This document shows, piece after piece, positions 19,821-30,480 of a DNA stretch of 64,000 nt (position 1 is its first letter; each line of letters starts with the position of its first letter). Origin of the DNA: Prochlorococcus marinus XMU1405 (GTDB lineage Bacteria; Cyanobacteriota; Cyanobacteriia; PCC-6307; Cyanobiaceae); NCBI RefSeq assembly GCF_017696275.1, contig NZ_JAAORF010000001.1:532174-596173 (forward strand), written 5' to 3'. Position numbers and translations under genes: made by a program. The notes under the pieces were generated by a model that did no database searches, was not told the DNA's origin, and worked only from the letters and a program-made list of their open reading frames with translations.

Positions 19821-20405
19821 TTAATCTAAATTATTAAGGGCAGGGAACCGAATAGGTCCAATTTTATTAAACGGCCAATATCTAAAAATAGCCTTACCAA
19901 TAACCTTTTTATATGGTAAAAATCCCCAAATATGTGAGTCCATACTGTTATTTCTATTATCTCCCATCACCCATAATGACTCTTCTGGGACAATAAAAGG
20001 CCCTATAGAATAATTAATGTTTTTGTCAAAAACGTAATTTTTTTGAGCGATATCATTTAAGTAAAGGTTACCGTCTCTTACTTCTACCTTGTCTCCGGGT
20101 ATCCCAATTACTCTTTTTATTAGTGCAGTATCTGCTTCATAACCAGCATTAATTAATTGTTCAGGAACGTTAAAGACAACTATTTTATTTTTTAATTTTG
20201 AAATATTTGATTTGGATGTGATTTTGGGTGTTACTTTCTCAACAAGAATTTTATCTTGTATTTGAAGAGTTGGAAGCATTGAACCGGATGGGATCCATCT
20301 TGGCTCTATAACCTGCCATCGTATAATTAAAGCAATAGATATCCAGATTAAAAGATTTTTTAAATCCTTTAGTATTGAATTTCTTTTTTCTTGTGTTGTA
20401 GACAT
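19821..20405 (-). CDS. lepB: Signal peptidase I
   Basis: Membrane-anchored serine protease that removes Sec and Tat signal peptides. The 194-residue protein has one N-terminal transmembrane helix (about 16-32), the nucleophile Ser42 in 'WIPSGSMLPTL', the general base Lys97 in 'ALIKRVIGIPGD' and the box E motif 'GDNRNNSMDSH'. Divergent from menD with only 50 bp between start codons. Confidence 0.96.
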   Translation of the reverse strand: MSTTQEKRNSILKDLKNLLIWISIALIIRWQVIEPRWIPSGSMLPTLQIQDKILVEKVTPKITSKSNISKLKNKIVVFNVPEQLINAGYEADTALIKRVIGIPGDKVEVRDGNLYLNDIAQKNYVFDKNINYSIGPFIVPEESLWVMGDNRNNSMDSHIWGFLPYKKVIGKAIFRYWPFNKIGPIRFPALNNLD

Positions 20406-20455
20406 GTTTTATTTAATTCAGTTATAAGGAAAATACCAAAGCATTTATATAAATT

Positions 20456-22219
20456 ATGACATCAACTATTGAATGCAAAAATTTTCTTAGAAGTTTACAA
20501 CTTTTGAATCTTCTTATAAAAATAGGAGTTCAAAATTTAATACTATGTCCTGGTAGTAGATCAGCACCTTTAGCAATAGCTGCTGGAGAATTAAATAAAT
20601 TAGGACTGGTAAATATTTTTAATTCAATAGATGAGAGATCTGCAGGATTCCACTCTCTTGGAATTTCTGCTGCATCAGGTAATCTTTCTTTAGTAATTAC
20701 CACTTCTGGGACTGCCGTAAGTAACTTATTGCCAGCAGCAGTTGAGGCAGACCGATCTTGTAAAGGTATTATATTTCTTACTGCTGATAGACCCTTAAAA
20801 TTAAAAGATTGTGGCGCTAATCAAACAGTAAATCAAGAAGATTTTTTGAGTTCAGTCTGCAGAAGAGTTTTAAGTACAAATCTAAATGGACTTCATGAAA
20901 CACAAGAAAATGAAATTTTAAATTTAGTTCGAATTACTGAGAAACAAATATCAAGCTTCCCTGGCCCTATTCATTTAAATATTCCTATTGATAAGCCTTT
21001 AGGTATTTCATTTTTGAATAAAAAAAATGTTTTAGAGGTTTTTGAGAGAATTTATTTAAAGAAAAAATACATATTTCAGGAGGTTGAAATAAAGTCTGAT
21101 AAAAACAAATTCTTAGAAGTTTCAAAAAGTTTAAATTTAGATGAATCCGGCATTATTTTGGTAGGTCCCTATCAAGGTTCAATAAATGATTTAACTTCTT
21201 TCAATAAATCTTTAGAGCAATTACAAGAAATTACTGGTTGGCCAGTATTTGCTGATCCTGTTTCCGGCGTTTGTTCTGATTTGAGAGGTTTAGTTGTTAA
21301 TTGGGAATTAGTCTTAAGAAAAAATAAGAATTTAGTAAATTGTCATCAGCTTTTGAGGCTTGGCCCTATGTCATCCTCAATTGATTTGGAGAAGTTTTTA
21401 ACAACCTTCGATGGGATACAAATTCTGATAAAAGAAAAAAACTTCAGAAAATTGGATCCTATAAAAAAATCATTTGAATATGATTTTGGGCTATCAAATT
21501 TTACTAATTTATTGTTAGAAGAATTATCAATTAATGAAAAAAACAAAAAGTCTCTTACTCCGATGGCTCTAGATTTAATAGAGGAAGGAGAGCAGATAAA
21601 AGAAATTTTAAAAGAGAAAATTACTCAAGATAATCAAATTACTGAGTATATGATTGCAAATATTGTTCCAAAACTTTGGCCAGCTGAAAATCCTATAATG
21701 CTCTCTGCGAGTAGCCCGATTAGAGATTGGCTTACATTTTCTGAGAATGGTACTTTAACAAGAAATTGTTTCAGCTTTAGAGGAGCTTCCGGCATAGACG
21801 GTACTTTATCTCTTGCATTAGGTATTTCTAGAATTAAAAAGCCTCTACTTCTTGTGACTGGAGATTTGGCTTTTATTCATGATATAAACGGTTGGCTGAT
21901 TGAAAATTCAATCGACACGAATTTAACAATTCTTTTGATAAACAATAATGGCGGAAATATATTTAATCGTATTTATAAAAAAAATTTAAAAGAAGAGGAA
22001 TTAAAAAAACTTTTTCTCATGCCAAAAGAAATAAACTGGTCAAAACTCGCAGAGGCCTATCAAGTAAACTTTAAGAGTGTGGCAAATTTTAAAAAATTAC
22101 GAGAGGCATTCGATTGGAGCATTTCTATCAAGAAATCTGTAATAATTAAAGTTGATATTGATCCAGAAAGTGAAATTTGTGAAAAAAATGCTCTGCTAGA
22201 AAAAATAATTGGCAGTTAA
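20456..22219 (+). CDS. menD: SEPHCHC synthase (2-succinyl-5-enolpyruvyl-6-hydroxy-3-cyclohexene-1-carboxylate synthase)
   Basis: Thiamine-diphosphate enzyme joining isochorismate and 2-oxoglutarate, leading to phylloquinone, the secondary electron carrier of photosystem I. The 587-residue protein starts with '[17 protein letters not shown]' and '[19 protein letters not shown]', and has the ThDP/Mg segment '[17 protein letters not shown]' through '[14 protein letters not shown]'. First gene of the menD-menB-glgA-murF run; menB follows at 35 bp. Confidence 0.96.
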   Translation: MTSTIECKNFLRSLQLLNLLIKIGVQNLILCPGSRSAPLAIAAGELNKLGLVNIFNSIDERSAGFHSLGISAASGNLSLVITTSGTAVSNLLPAAVEADRSCKGIIFLTADRPLKLKDCGANQTVNQEDFLSSVCRRVLSTNLNGLHETQENEILNLVRITEKQISSFPGPIHLNIPIDKPLGISFLNKKNVLEVFERIYLKKKYIFQEVEIKSDKNKFLEVSKSLNLDESGIILVGPYQGSINDLTSFNKSLEQLQEITGWPVFADPVSGVCSDLRGLVVNWELVLRKNKNLVNCHQLLRLGPMSSSIDLEKFLTTFDGIQILIKEKNFRKLDPIKKSFEYDFGLSNFTNLLLEELSINEKNKKSLTPMALDLIEEGEQIKEILKEKITQDNQITEYMIANIVPKLWPAENPIMLSASSPIRDWLTFSENGTLTRNCFSFRGASGIDGTLSLALGISRIKKPLLLVTGDLAFIHDINGWLIENSIDTNLTILLINNNGGNIFNRIYKKNLKEEELKKLFLMPKEINWSKLAEAYQVNFKSVANFKKLREAFDWSISIKKSVIIKVDIDPESEICEKNALLEKIIGS

Positions 22220-22254
22220 ATTTATCATTTTCTATTTTTGAATAATTTGGTTTC

Positions 22255-23112
22255 ATGCAAGTATTACCCGGTAAAACAACTTTAAATTGGTCAGAATGCA
22301 AATCTTATGAAGATATATTGTTTCACAAATCAGATGAGGGAATTGCGAGAATTGCAATTAATCGGCCTGAAAAAAGAAATGCATTTAGGCCACAAACTAT
22401 AGATGAACTCATTAACGCATTTAATATCGTAAAAAATGATGAAACTATTGGCGTAGTTCTCTTTACAGGGGCGGGTCCTGACAAGAAAGGTATCTATTCT
22501 TTTTGCTCTGGAGGTGATCAGAGCGTAAGAGGTGAAAATGGATATAAAAATGATGAAGGGAAGCAGAGATTAAATGTACTTGAACTTCAAAGATTAATAA
22601 GAAGTTTGCCAAAAGTGGTTATTGCCTTAGTTCCTGGTTTTGCAATTGGAGGAGGTCAGGTACTTCATTTAATTTGTGATCTCAGTATCGCCTCTGAAAA
22701 TGCAATATTTGGTCAAACAGGTCCAAGAGTTGGTAGTTTTGATGCGGGTTTTGGATCTGGTTACTTAGCAAGACTTGTTGGTCAAAGAAAAGCAAAAGAA
22801 ATTTGGTTTTTATGTAGAAAATATAATTCCAAAGAAGCTCTTAAGATGGGCTTGATAAATGCAATTACAAAGATTGAAGAATTAGAAGCTGAGGGTGTAA
22901 TCTGGGCAAGAGAGATTTTACGAAATAGTCCAACTGCTATTCGTATTCTTAAAGCTTCATTCAATGCGGAGAATGATGGGATTGCGGGTATTCAAGAATT
23001 ATCTGGATACACAACTCAATTATTCTATGCGACTGAAGAAGCTCAAGAAGGTAGAGATGCCTTTCTTGAAAAGCGTCCACCAGACTTTTCTGACTATAAG
23101 TGGACACCCTAG
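22255..23112 (+). CDS. menB: 1,4-dihydroxy-2-naphthoyl-CoA synthase
   Basis: Crotonase-fold enzyme that closes the second ring in phylloquinone synthesis. The 285-residue protein has '[18 protein letters not shown]' near residue 37, the oxyanion-hole motif '[11 protein letters not shown]' and '[20 protein letters not shown]', and ends in '[14 protein letters not shown]', close to the typical MenB end 'KRxPDFsqFpwlP'. Directly follows menD in the same pathway. Confidence 0.96.
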   Translation: MQVLPGKTTLNWSECKSYEDILFHKSDEGIARIAINRPEKRNAFRPQTIDELINAFNIVKNDETIGVVLFTGAGPDKKGIYSFCSGGDQSVRGENGYKNDEGKQRLNVLELQRLIRSLPKVVIALVPGFAIGGGQVLHLICDLSIASENAIFGQTGPRVGSFDAGFGSGYLARLVGQRKAKEIWFLCRKYNSKEALKMGLINAITKIEELEAEGVIWAREILRNSPTAIRILKASFNAENDGIAGIQELSGYTTQLFYATEEAQEGRDAFLEKRPPDFSDYKWTP

Positions 23113-23147
23113 TTTATTTTTCAAAAGAACTTTTTAAATAGTTATCA

Positions 23148-24599
23148 ATGAGAATTCTTCTTGCCGCTGCTGAATGTGCTCCAATGATCAAAGTTGGAGG
23201 TATGGGAGATGTGGTTGGTTCGTTACCTCCATCTTTGATAAAACTTGGTCACGATGTAAGGGTAATAATTCCAGGATATGGGAAATTGTGGAGCCTTTTA
23301 GAGGTTTCCAATGAACCACTCTTTAGAGCAAATACAATGGGCACTGATTTCGCCGTATATGAAGCAAAACATCCCATACATAATTATGTGATTTATCTAG
23401 TGGGTCATCCAACATTTGACTCTGACCAAATATACGGAGGCGAAAATGAGGACTGGCGCTTTACATTTTTTGCTAGTGCTACTGCAGAATTTGCCTGGAA
23501 TTGTTGGAAACCTCAAGTTCTCCATTGCCACGATTGGCATACTGGAATGATCCCTGTTTGGATGCATCAGGACCCCGAAATTAGCACTGTCTTCACAATT
23601 CATAATTTAAAATACCAAGGCCCTTGGAGATGGAAACTTGAAAAAATGACTTGGTGTCCTTGGTATATGCATGGAGACCACACAATGGCTGCGGCAATGT
23701 TGTACGCAGATAGGGTCAATGCTGTTTCTCCGACTTATGCCGATGAAATTAAAACTCATGAATACGGGGAAAGCCTTGAAGGATTACTTAATTACATTTC
23801 AGGTAAATTAAGGGGAATTCTTAATGGCATAGATCTTGATGAATGGAATCCAGCCAAGGATCCAGTTTTGCCTGCAAAATTTAGCATTAAGAATTTAGAA
23901 AATAGGCTAGAAAATAAAAAAATTCTGCAGAGAGAAATGGGTCTCGAAGTTAATCCTAAAAAATATCTTTTAGGAATGGTCAGTAGGTTAGTTGATCAGA
24001 AAGGGGTTGACTTACTTCTACAAGTTTCAAGAAGACTTTTAGCATATACAGATTCGCAAATAGTTGTTTTAGGGACTGGAGATAGATATTTAGAGTCGGG
24101 ATTATGGCAACTTGCATTAGATTACCCAGGAAGATTTTCTGTATTTCTTACCTATGATGATTCTTTATCAAGACTTATATATGGTGGCTCTGATGCATTT
24201 TTAATGCCAAGTAGATTCGAACCTTGTGGCATTAGTCAACTACTTGCCATGAGATATGGTTCTATTCCAATAGTAAGGCGAGTAGGAGGTTTGGTTGATA
24301 CAGTTTTACCTTATGACCCAGAAAATAATAGTGGCACAGGTTTTTGCTTCGATCGCTTTGAACCTATAGATTTCTATACATCTTTAGTAAGATCTTGGGA
24401 GGCCTTTAGGCATAAAGATAGTTGGAAATTGTTGCAAAAAAGAGCAATGAGTCAAGAGTTTAGTTGGCAAAGATCCGCGCTCGAATACGAAATTATGTAC
24501 AAAGATGTTTGTGGAATAAAAGAACCATCTCCAGATTTTGCTGAAGTTGAAAAATTTTCTTACGGACAATCGGCTGATCCATCTTTAAAAAAAGTATGA
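23148..24599 (+). CDS. glgA: Glycogen synthase (ADP-glucose)
   Basis: GT5-family glucosyltransferase that extends glycogen, the daytime carbon store. The 483-residue protein has the ADP-glucose motif '[13 protein letters not shown]' at 15-27 and the C-terminal domain with '[15 protein letters not shown]' and '[19 protein letters not shown]', with the conserved Glu of the active site. Lies in the menD-menB-glgA-murF run with gaps of 35 and 12 bp. Confidence 0.96.
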   Translation: MRILLAAAECAPMIKVGGMGDVVGSLPPSLIKLGHDVRVIIPGYGKLWSLLEVSNEPLFRANTMGTDFAVYEAKHPIHNYVIYLVGHPTFDSDQIYGGENEDWRFTFFASATAEFAWNCWKPQVLHCHDWHTGMIPVWMHQDPEISTVFTIHNLKYQGPWRWKLEKMTWCPWYMHGDHTMAAAMLYADRVNAVSPTYADEIKTHEYGESLEGLLNYISGKLRGILNGIDLDEWNPAKDPVLPAKFSIKNLENRLENKKILQREMGLEVNPKKYLLGMVSRLVDQKGVDLLLQVSRRLLAYTDSQIVVLGTGDRYLESGLWQLALDYPGRFSVFLTYDDSLSRLIYGGSDAFLMPSRFEPCGISQLLAMRYGSIPIVRRVGGLVDTVLPYDPENNSGTGFCFDRFEPIDFYTSLVRSWEAFRHKDSWKLLQKRAMSQEFSWQRSALEYEIMYKDVCGIKEPSPDFAEVEKFSYGQSADPSLKKV

Positions 24600-24611
24600 C
24601 TTAATTTTTTA

Positions 24612-25985
24612 ATGGAATTCTCTTTATCAGAATTAAGCAATGTTTTGGGGGATATTAAAAATCTTAGTGTAGGGAAAAGAGATCTTTTTTATTTTAAAAA
24701 TATAAGTATTGATAGTAGAACTTTATTAAAAAATGATCTTTTTATAGCTATAAAAGGTAAAAATTTTGACGGACATAGTTTTCTTCCAGATGTTTTAGAT
24801 AAAGGAGTTAAATCAGTAGTAATTAAAAAAGGGATGCAGAGCTTACTTCCTAGTAATTTTCCTTATTGGGTTGTAAATGACACATTAGAAGCATTTCAAA
24901 AATTAGCATTGCTAAAAAGAAAAAAATTAAATATCCCTGTTGTCGCAATAACTGGTTCAGTGGGTAAAACAACAACAAAAGAAATGATTGGTGGAGTTTT
25001 AAATAAACTTGGAAGAATTAAATTATCTCATGCAAATTTTAATAATGAGATTGGAGTTGGCCTTACTATTCTTGCTACAGATATAGAAGATAAAGCTTTA
25101 GTTCTTGAGATGGGGATGAGAGGTCTTGGACAGATCGAGAATTTATCTAGATATAGTGAACCCGATATTGCAGTTATTACTAACATTGGCACAGCTCATA
25201 TTGGATTGTTAGGTTCAAAAAAAAATATTACTTATGCAAAGTGTGAAATTAGTAAGTTCTTAAATCCCGAAGGAGTTGTAATAATTCCAGCAAATGATCT
25301 TTTCCTAGAAAAAACTTTAAAAGAATTTTGGAAAGGTAGAGTTATAAAAGTAAAACTATTAAATATAGAAAATCAAAACGAGAGTTTCAAGAAAGATGAT
25401 AATTTGCGAGGATTTTATAATCCTTCGAATAAAACAATTTTAATTGAAGAAAATATCTTTGAAATTTCACTTGAGGGATTTCACAATGCTTCTAATTTTT
25501 TGTTTGCTTATGCAGTTGCCAAAGAGATAGGCATAGATTTTGCAAGTTTTAATAAATTTGATTTTGCAATTTTAGGTGGAAGGAATAAAATTCTTAAATC
25601 AGTAAAAACGACAATATATGATGAATCATATAATGCTTCTCCAGAGTCAGTAAAAGCATGTATTAAAAACCTGATTGAAAAACCGAGAAATAAATTTTTC
25701 ATATTTGGAAGTATGCAAGAATTGGGCGAAGAATCTGAAAAATATCATAAAGAAATATTCAACTTAATAAATAATTCAGACATAGAAAAGTGTTTATTTA
25801 TTTGCGATAAAAAAAATGAAAGAATTTACACTAAATATCTAAAAGATAAGAAAAAATTTATAGTTTTAAATAATATTAAAGATGTACCTAAAGAGATAAA
25901 TAAATCCACAAAAGAAGGTGATTCTATTCTTATAAAAGGAAGCAGATGTTGGCAACTTGAAAAAATTATTGAATTAATCAATTAG
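24612..25985 (+). CDS. murF: UDP-N-acetylmuramoyl-tripeptide--D-alanyl-D-alanine ligase
   Basis: Last cytoplasmic ligase of the peptidoglycan pentapeptide pathway. The 457-residue protein has a Mur N-terminal domain with 'ISIDSRTLLKNDLFIAIKG', the P-loop 'GSVGKTTT' at 115-122, 'NIGTAHIGLLGS' and the C-terminal 'YDESYNASPESVKACI' segment. It ends 1 bp short of convergent glmU. Confidence 0.95.
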   Translation: MEFSLSELSNVLGDIKNLSVGKRDLFYFKNISIDSRTLLKNDLFIAIKGKNFDGHSFLPDVLDKGVKSVVIKKGMQSLLPSNFPYWVVNDTLEAFQKLALLKRKKLNIPVVAITGSVGKTTTKEMIGGVLNKLGRIKLSHANFNNEIGVGLTILATDIEDKALVLEMGMRGLGQIENLSRYSEPDIAVITNIGTAHIGLLGSKKNITYAKCEISKFLNPEGVVIIPANDLFLEKTLKEFWKGRVIKVKLLNIENQNESFKKDDNLRGFYNPSNKTILIEENIFEISLEGFHNASNFLFAYAVAKEIGIDFASFNKFDFAILGGRNKILKSVKTTIYDESYNASPESVKACIKNLIEKPRNKFFIFGSMQELGEESEKYHKEIFNLINNSDIEKCLFICDKKNERIYTKYLKDKKKFIVLNNIKDVPKEINKSTKEGDSILIKGSRCWQLEKIIELIN

Positions 25986-25986
25986 A

Positions 25987-27336
25987 TCAGGATTTCTTTC
26001 TTTCCCAATTTTCTATATTTACTTGCTTAGTTCTTGAGATTGCTAATGAATTATCTTTGGAGTCTTTTGTGATCACTGAACCAGCTCCAGTTGTAACTGA
26101 TTCCCCGAGATTAATAGGGGCTACAAATACTGTATTTGCGCCAATACTGGAATTCTTCCCGATTTTTGTTTGATGTTTTTTCTGACCATCAAAATTTGCA
26201 GTAATAGTGCCTGCTCCAATATTTGTAGATCTTCCAATAATAGAATCGCCAATATAACTTAAATGGTTTACTTTAGATTCTTCCTGTAATTGACTATTTT
26301 TGATTTCAACAAAATTACCTATTTTGCTAAAGGAAGAAATATTTGAATTAGGTCTTATATGACTATAAGGGCCAATTTTTATATGATCCATTATCTGAGA
26401 GGAATAAACAGTAGAGTTTGAAATTTCACAATTTAATCCCACATTAGAATTCTCAATAAAAGTATTTGGTCCGATAATGCAATGACTATTAATTTTGGTA
26501 TTTCCTCTTATATGTGTATTAGCCTCTATAATTACATCCTTACCAATTTCAGCTTCTTCACTAATTGAACAACTTGCTTTATTTATAAAAGTTACACCAT
26601 TAAGCATATGCTTTTCTTTAATTAAATTCTGAATACTTTCTTCGCACTCTGATAGTTGAATTCTGTTATTAATTCCTTGAAGCTCTCCATTATCCTCTAC
26701 CTCGAGGCTTAAGGAATTTTTTAGCAAAGAAATTGTATCTGTTAAGTAAATTTCTTTTTGATTATTATTGCTTTGTAAGGTATTAATTATTTCTGACAAG
26801 TTACTCCAGTTAAAACAGTAAACACCTGCATTAATTAATTGATTTTCTCTTTCTAGATCATTACAATCTTTTTCTTCAATAATTCTCTCTATAAAATCCC
26901 CATTCAAAAAAACTCTGCCATATCCATGAGGATTTGTTTTCTTTGTAGTAATTAAAGAAGCATCAGCATTTTTTGAATCGTGTAAATATAAAAGTCTTTT
27001 TAGGGTACTAGTCTTAATGAGTGGCACATCCCCGTTAAGTACCAAAAGTTTTCCTTCATTTTTTTTTACTTCTCTACAAAGTACCTGGATAGCATGACCG
27101 GTTCCTGATTGAGGTTCTTGAATAACAAAATGGATTTTTTTATCTTTTGGGATTGACTTTTGTACTTCTTTTGATTTGTGCCCTGTAATTACGAAAATTT
27201 GATCAGGTTTTAATTCGACACATGAATCAATTACTCTTTGTAAAAGACTTTTGCCAGAAATTTTATGTAAAACTTTTGGCAATGAGCTTTCCATCCTAGT
27301 ACCTTTGCCTGCCGCTAATATCGCAACACTTAACAT
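25987..27336 (-). CDS. glmU: Bifunctional UDP-GlcNAc pyrophosphorylase / glucosamine-1-phosphate acetyltransferase
   Basis: Makes UDP-GlcNAc for cell wall and lipopolysaccharide. The 449-residue protein has the nucleotidyltransferase motif 'LAAGKGTRM' (7-15), 'LNGDVPLI' and 'INAGVYCF' in the N-terminal half. A left-handed beta-helix with hexapeptide repeats runs from about residue 255 to the end, including 'FVEIKNS', '[11 protein letters not shown]' and '[14 protein letters not shown]'-type signatures. Third gene of the aroA-mnmD-glmU unit. Confidence 0.96.
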   Translation of the reverse strand: MLSVAILAAGKGTRMESSLPKVLHKISGKSLLQRVIDSCVELKPDQIFVITGHKSKEVQKSIPKDKKIHFVIQEPQSGTGHAIQVLCREVKKNEGKLLVLNGDVPLIKTSTLKRLLYLHDSKNADASLITTKKTNPHGYGRVFLNGDFIERIIEEKDCNDLERENQLINAGVYCFNWSNLSEIINTLQSNNNQKEIYLTDTISLLKNSLSLEVEDNGELQGINNRIQLSECEESIQNLIKEKHMLNGVTFINKASCSISEEAEIGKDVIIEANTHIRGNTKINSHCIIGPNTFIENSNVGLNCEISNSTVYSSQIMDHIKIGPYSHIRPNSNISSFSKIGNFVEIKNSQLQEESKVNHLSYIGDSIIGRSTNIGAGTITANFDGQKKHQTKIGKNSSIGANTVFVAPINLGESVTTGAGSVITKDSKDNSLAISRTKQVNIENWERKKS

Positions 27337-27361
27337 GTTTATTTGAAATCCTTATTTAAAT

Positions 27362-28267
27362 TTAACTCTTAACGGATAAATTCGTCATTCCCCACTTCTT
27401 TCTCCATTTATTTGTGGATAATAGATTTGAGAATAATTGCTCATCTAATCTTCTCTTAATTATATCGTCTTTGCTTGAGTTTAAATCTAGATCTCTATAA
27501 GGAACACTAGCTTTAGTTAAGAGATGTTCCTCCTCCATTAAGGTTAACTTTTCAAAATTGAAATTAGGTTTAAATTTATTCTTATCAAATTTTGATATTG
27601 CGACAGTTCCCTGACTCCAAAAAGTTCTGTTTTTAAAACTTGGCTTAATACTAAAAATTTCTAATCCAAGATTTCTTAAAGTTTTTCTTACTGCCGCTGA
27701 AGAAGAATAAGTTATTAAATAACCCTGAGAATTAAGTTTTTCTATTACTTTTGATAAAAATTCAATTGTCCATAATTGTGGGCATTTTTGAGGAGAAAAA
27801 CCATCTAAATAAATCAGATCGAATTTAATAGATGAAGGAATAATGTTGATTTTTTCTCTAGCATCCCCCCACAAAACACTGCATTTAAAAAATTGATCCT
27901 CAAAGTAATCTTTTCGATACATTGATTCAAATATTGTTTTGACTTTTGGAGCCCATAATTTAAGGAAAGCTTCATTCCTAAGGGAATATTCAAGAGGCTT
28001 TTTATCAATCTCCAATGCATACAAGTTCAAATACGATTTTTGTTTGATTAATTCATCTAATAAAGAAGCGGAATTGTATCCTAAGCCAAAACATATATCC
28101 AAAACATTTAGAGATTTACCCTTAAATCTTTCCAAATGAGAAGTAGATGTAAACTTTAACTTTGTTTCCTCCAATGCGCCCAATAAACTATGGAAGTTCT
28201 CTTGAAAAAAGACACTTCTTAAAGAGTAACTTCCATCTTTAGTTAAAACTTCTATTAATTCTGACAA
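27362..28267 (-). CDS. MnmD-like tRNA (mnm5s2U34) methyltransferase
   Basis: Rossmann-fold SAM methyltransferase of the MnmC N-terminal (DUF752/Methyltransf_30) type, 301 residues, without the FAD-dependent MnmC1 oxidase half. SAM motif I 'VLDICFGLGYNSASLL' is at 55-70 and the family hallmark 'DLIYLDGFSPQKCPQLW' is near residue 150, followed by 'YLITYSSSAAVRKTLRNLGL'. Probably methylates nm5s2U in wobble uridines; the standalone form is known as MnmD in other bacteria. Lies 12 bp after aroA and 25 bp before glmU. Confidence 0.82.
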   Translation of the reverse strand: MSELIEVLTKDGSYSLRSVFFQENFHSLLGALEETKLKFTSTSHLERFKGKSLNVLDICFGLGYNSASLLDELIKQKSYLNLYALEIDKKPLEYSLRNEAFLKLWAPKVKTIFESMYRKDYFEDQFFKCSVLWGDAREKINIIPSSIKFDLIYLDGFSPQKCPQLWTIEFLSKVIEKLNSQGYLITYSSSAAVRKTLRNLGLEIFSIKPSFKNRTFWSQGTVAISKFDKNKFKPNFNFEKLTLMEEEHLLTKASVPYRDLDLNSSKDDIIKRRLDEQLFSNLLSTNKWRKKWGMTNLSVKS

Positions 28268-28279
28268 AAACTTTTAAGG

Positions 28280-29590
28280 CTAGTTAGTTAGTTTGGCAAG
28301 CTCTTCCCAAAAAGTGGGATACGAGACGCTAGCTGCATCAGCCCTCATGATTTTTGAGGTACCTATGGCAAGAAGTGAAGCAATAGCAAGACTCATTGCT
28401 ACTCGATGATCTGTCTCACTGTCTACCTCCGCAGAATGAAATTTTGATTGCCCATTAATAATTAAGCCATCCTCTTTTTCTATTATTTCAGCACCGAATT
28501 TTTGTAACTGTCGTGCCATGACTTTTAATCGATCTGTCTCCTTAACTCTTAATTCTTGTGCATCCTTAATTTCAGAAACTCCGTTACAAAAACAGGCAGC
28601 CACAGTAAGGATAGGAATTTCATCTATAAGTTTTGGGAGAATATCTCCTTCAATAGTGAATGATCTTAAATTATTTGAAGTCTTTACTTTTATAGATCCA
28701 ATAGGTTCACCTGCAATAGTCGATTTATCTAAAATCTCATAATTGCACCCCATTGAATTCATTACATTTAAAATCCCTGTTCTAGTAGGATTTAGTCCTA
28801 CATTCTGAATTAAAACCTCTGAATTTGGAACAATAGATGCAGCAATCATCCAAAAAGAAGCAGAGCTTATGTCTCCAGGAATCAATATTCTCTGGCCAAT
28901 TAAGTTACCCCCTGACTTGATAACTACATTCCTTCCTAATTCTCCTCTGATACTGATGTCTGCTCCAAATGCTTTTAACATTCTTTCAGTATGATCTCTT
29001 GAAGATGCTGGTTCAATAACTGAAGTGGTTCCAGAAGCTTTTAGTCCTGCCAATAAGATTGCGGATTTTACCTGAGCGCTCGCTACTGGAGTTCCAATCA
29101 CACATCCTTTTAGTTTATTCCCATCAATTGAGATTGGAGCTTTGTTTCCTTTCTCTCTACCAAAAATTTTGCCACCCATTAAAGATAATGGTTTACCCAC
29201 TCTCCCCATTGGCCTTTCATTAAGAGAAATGTCACCTGTTAAGATAAAATTTTTCCCTTCTTGACCAGCAAGTAACCCCATTAATAATCTCATGGTGGTT
29301 CCCGAATTCCCACAATTTAGAATTTCATTGGGCTCTTTTAATCCATCAAGACCCAATCCTGAAATCGTAAAAGGCTCATTTTTTTTTATTTCTGGTATAT
29401 CTACACCTAATTTTCTAAGACAATCAGCAGTTGAAAGTGGATCTTCAGAATGTAAAAAACCCTCAATAGTCGTCTCACCCTTAGCAATACTTCCTATTAT
29501 TAAAGCTCTATGAGAAATAGATTTATCTCCAGGTACTTTTACTTTTCCTTTTAAATTAACTCCACCTTTTATTGTGCGGATATTATTCAT
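28280..29590 (-). CDS. aroA: 3-phosphoshikimate 1-carboxyvinyltransferase (EPSP synthase)
   Basis: Transfers enolpyruvate to shikimate-3-phosphate for aromatic amino acids. About 436 residues with '[18 protein letters not shown]', '[19 protein letters not shown]', '[13 protein letters not shown]' and '[16 protein letters not shown]', all standard EPSPS motifs. The frame stays open to an ATG at 29629, but the start at 29590 ('[10 protein letters not shown]') begins exactly where family homology begins and is preferred; the upstream 13 codons would be a poor, hydrophobic extension. First gene of a three-gene unit. Confidence 0.95.
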   Translation of the reverse strand: MNNIRTIKGGVNLKGKVKVPGDKSISHRALIIGSIAKGETTIEGFLHSEDPLSTADCLRKLGVDIPEIKKNEPFTISGLGLDGLKEPNEILNCGNSGTTMRLLMGLLAGQEGKNFILTGDISLNERPMGRVGKPLSLMGGKIFGREKGNKAPISIDGNKLKGCVIGTPVASAQVKSAILLAGLKASGTTSVIEPASSRDHTERMLKAFGADISIRGELGRNVVIKSGGNLIGQRILIPGDISSASFWMIAASIVPNSEVLIQNVGLNPTRTGILNVMNSMGCNYEILDKSTIAGEPIGSIKVKTSNNLRSFTIEGDILPKLIDEIPILTVAACFCNGVSEIKDAQELRVKETDRLKVMARQLQKFGAEIIEKEDGLIINGQSKFHSAEVDSETDHRVAMSLAIASLLAIGTSKIMRADAASVSYPTFWEELAKLTN

Positions 29591-29710
29591 TTTCAAATTT
29601 AATACTTGATAAGATTTCTGTAAAAACAAATTATTTATATATTATCAATAAGTTTGTTTTTAAAAAAAAAATAATCAAATTAAGTAACTGTTTTCTATAA
29701 TAAAAAAAAA

Positions 29711-29714
29711 AGGA
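29711..29714 (+). promoter_or_regulatory. Shine-Dalgarno site that supports a non-AUG comB start
   Basis: AGGA lies 7 nt before the ATT codon at 29722. It sits in an A-rich leader just after the in-frame TAA at 29701, and no ATG, GTG or TTG exists between that stop and codon 29782. The spacing is right for initiation at 29722 and too short for the CTG at 29716. Confidence 0.5.
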
Positions 29715-29721
29715 TCTGATT

Positions 29722-30450
29722 ATTAATCTTACTTATTATCACGTTGCAAGAGAGGTTCCAGAAATAAGTCCAGACATTGCTGTGGTCATTGATGTTCTAA
29801 GAGCTACAACCACAATTTCTTGGGCTTTAAAGAATGGAGCTGATTCAATACAAGTTTTTGCTGATTTAGATTTACTAAAAGAATCTGCAATAAAGTGGCA
29901 AGCTGAAAAGAGACTGATGCTTGGAGAGAGAGGCGGAAAGAAAATTGAGGGCTTTGATTTGGGAAATTCTCCTTTATCAGTCACAAATAAAGTTGTTAAT
30001 GGTAAAAGACTATTTATGAGCACGACTAATGGGACGAAATCATTGCAAAAAGTTCAAAATGCTAAGCATTTATTTGCTATGGGTCTCCCAAATAGGAAAG
30101 CAGTTGCCGAAAAAATCATTTCATTAAAAAGTGAAAATGTTTTAATACTTGGAAGTGGTTGGGAAGGCTCTTATTCTCTTGAGGATTCTTTAGCTGCTGG
30201 TGCTTTGGCCTCATACCTTAAACAGAACTGTGATTTCGAAATTAACATTCTGAATGACGAATTATACGCTGCTTTGGCACTTTGGAATTTTTGGAAAAAT
30301 GATATTTTGAAATGTCTAAAAACAGCAACCCATGGCAAAAGATTGACAAGTCTTGGAGATTATGAGGATGATTTTAAATGTTGCTCTGAACTTGATTGCT
30401 TAGATATTGTTCCAGCTCAAGTTGAAAGAGGTGTAATTCGTGCCTCATGA
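29722..30450 (+). CDS. comB: 2-phosphosulfolactate phosphatase, probable ATT start
   Basis: ComB-family phosphatase, known from coenzyme M synthesis in archaea but widespread in cyanobacteria where its true substrate is unclear. Conserved blocks: 'VVIDVLRATTTISWALKNGA', 'MLGERGGKKIEGFDLGNSP', 'STTNGTKSL' and 'LILGSGWEGSYSLEDSLAAGA'. The first usual start is GTG at 29782, but that falls inside the conserved 'AVVIDVLRATTT' strand. The frame upstream encodes 'NLTYYHVAREVPEISPDIA', which matches the usual ComB N-terminus, so translation most likely begins at ATT 29722 (or ATT 29719/CTG 29716). First gene of a five-gene run to the prenyl synthase. Confidence 0.85.
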   Translation: MNLTYYHVAREVPEISPDIAVVIDVLRATTTISWALKNGADSIQVFADLDLLKESAIKWQAEKRLMLGERGGKKIEGFDLGNSPLSVTNKVVNGKRLFMSTTNGTKSLQKVQNAKHLFAMGLPNRKAVAEKIISLKSENVLILGSGWEGSYSLEDSLAAGALASYLKQNCDFEINILNDELYAALALWNFWKNDILKCLKTATHGKRLTSLGDYEDDFKCCSELDCLDIVPAQVERGVIRAS

Positions 30451-30480
30451 TTTACGAATTGGTTCATTAGGAGTAAAGTC

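Noticed and set aside
29591-29629. Upstream ATG for aroA at 29629
   Set aside because: The extra 13 residues are not part of the conserved EPSPS N-terminus, and the ATG at 29590 fits better.
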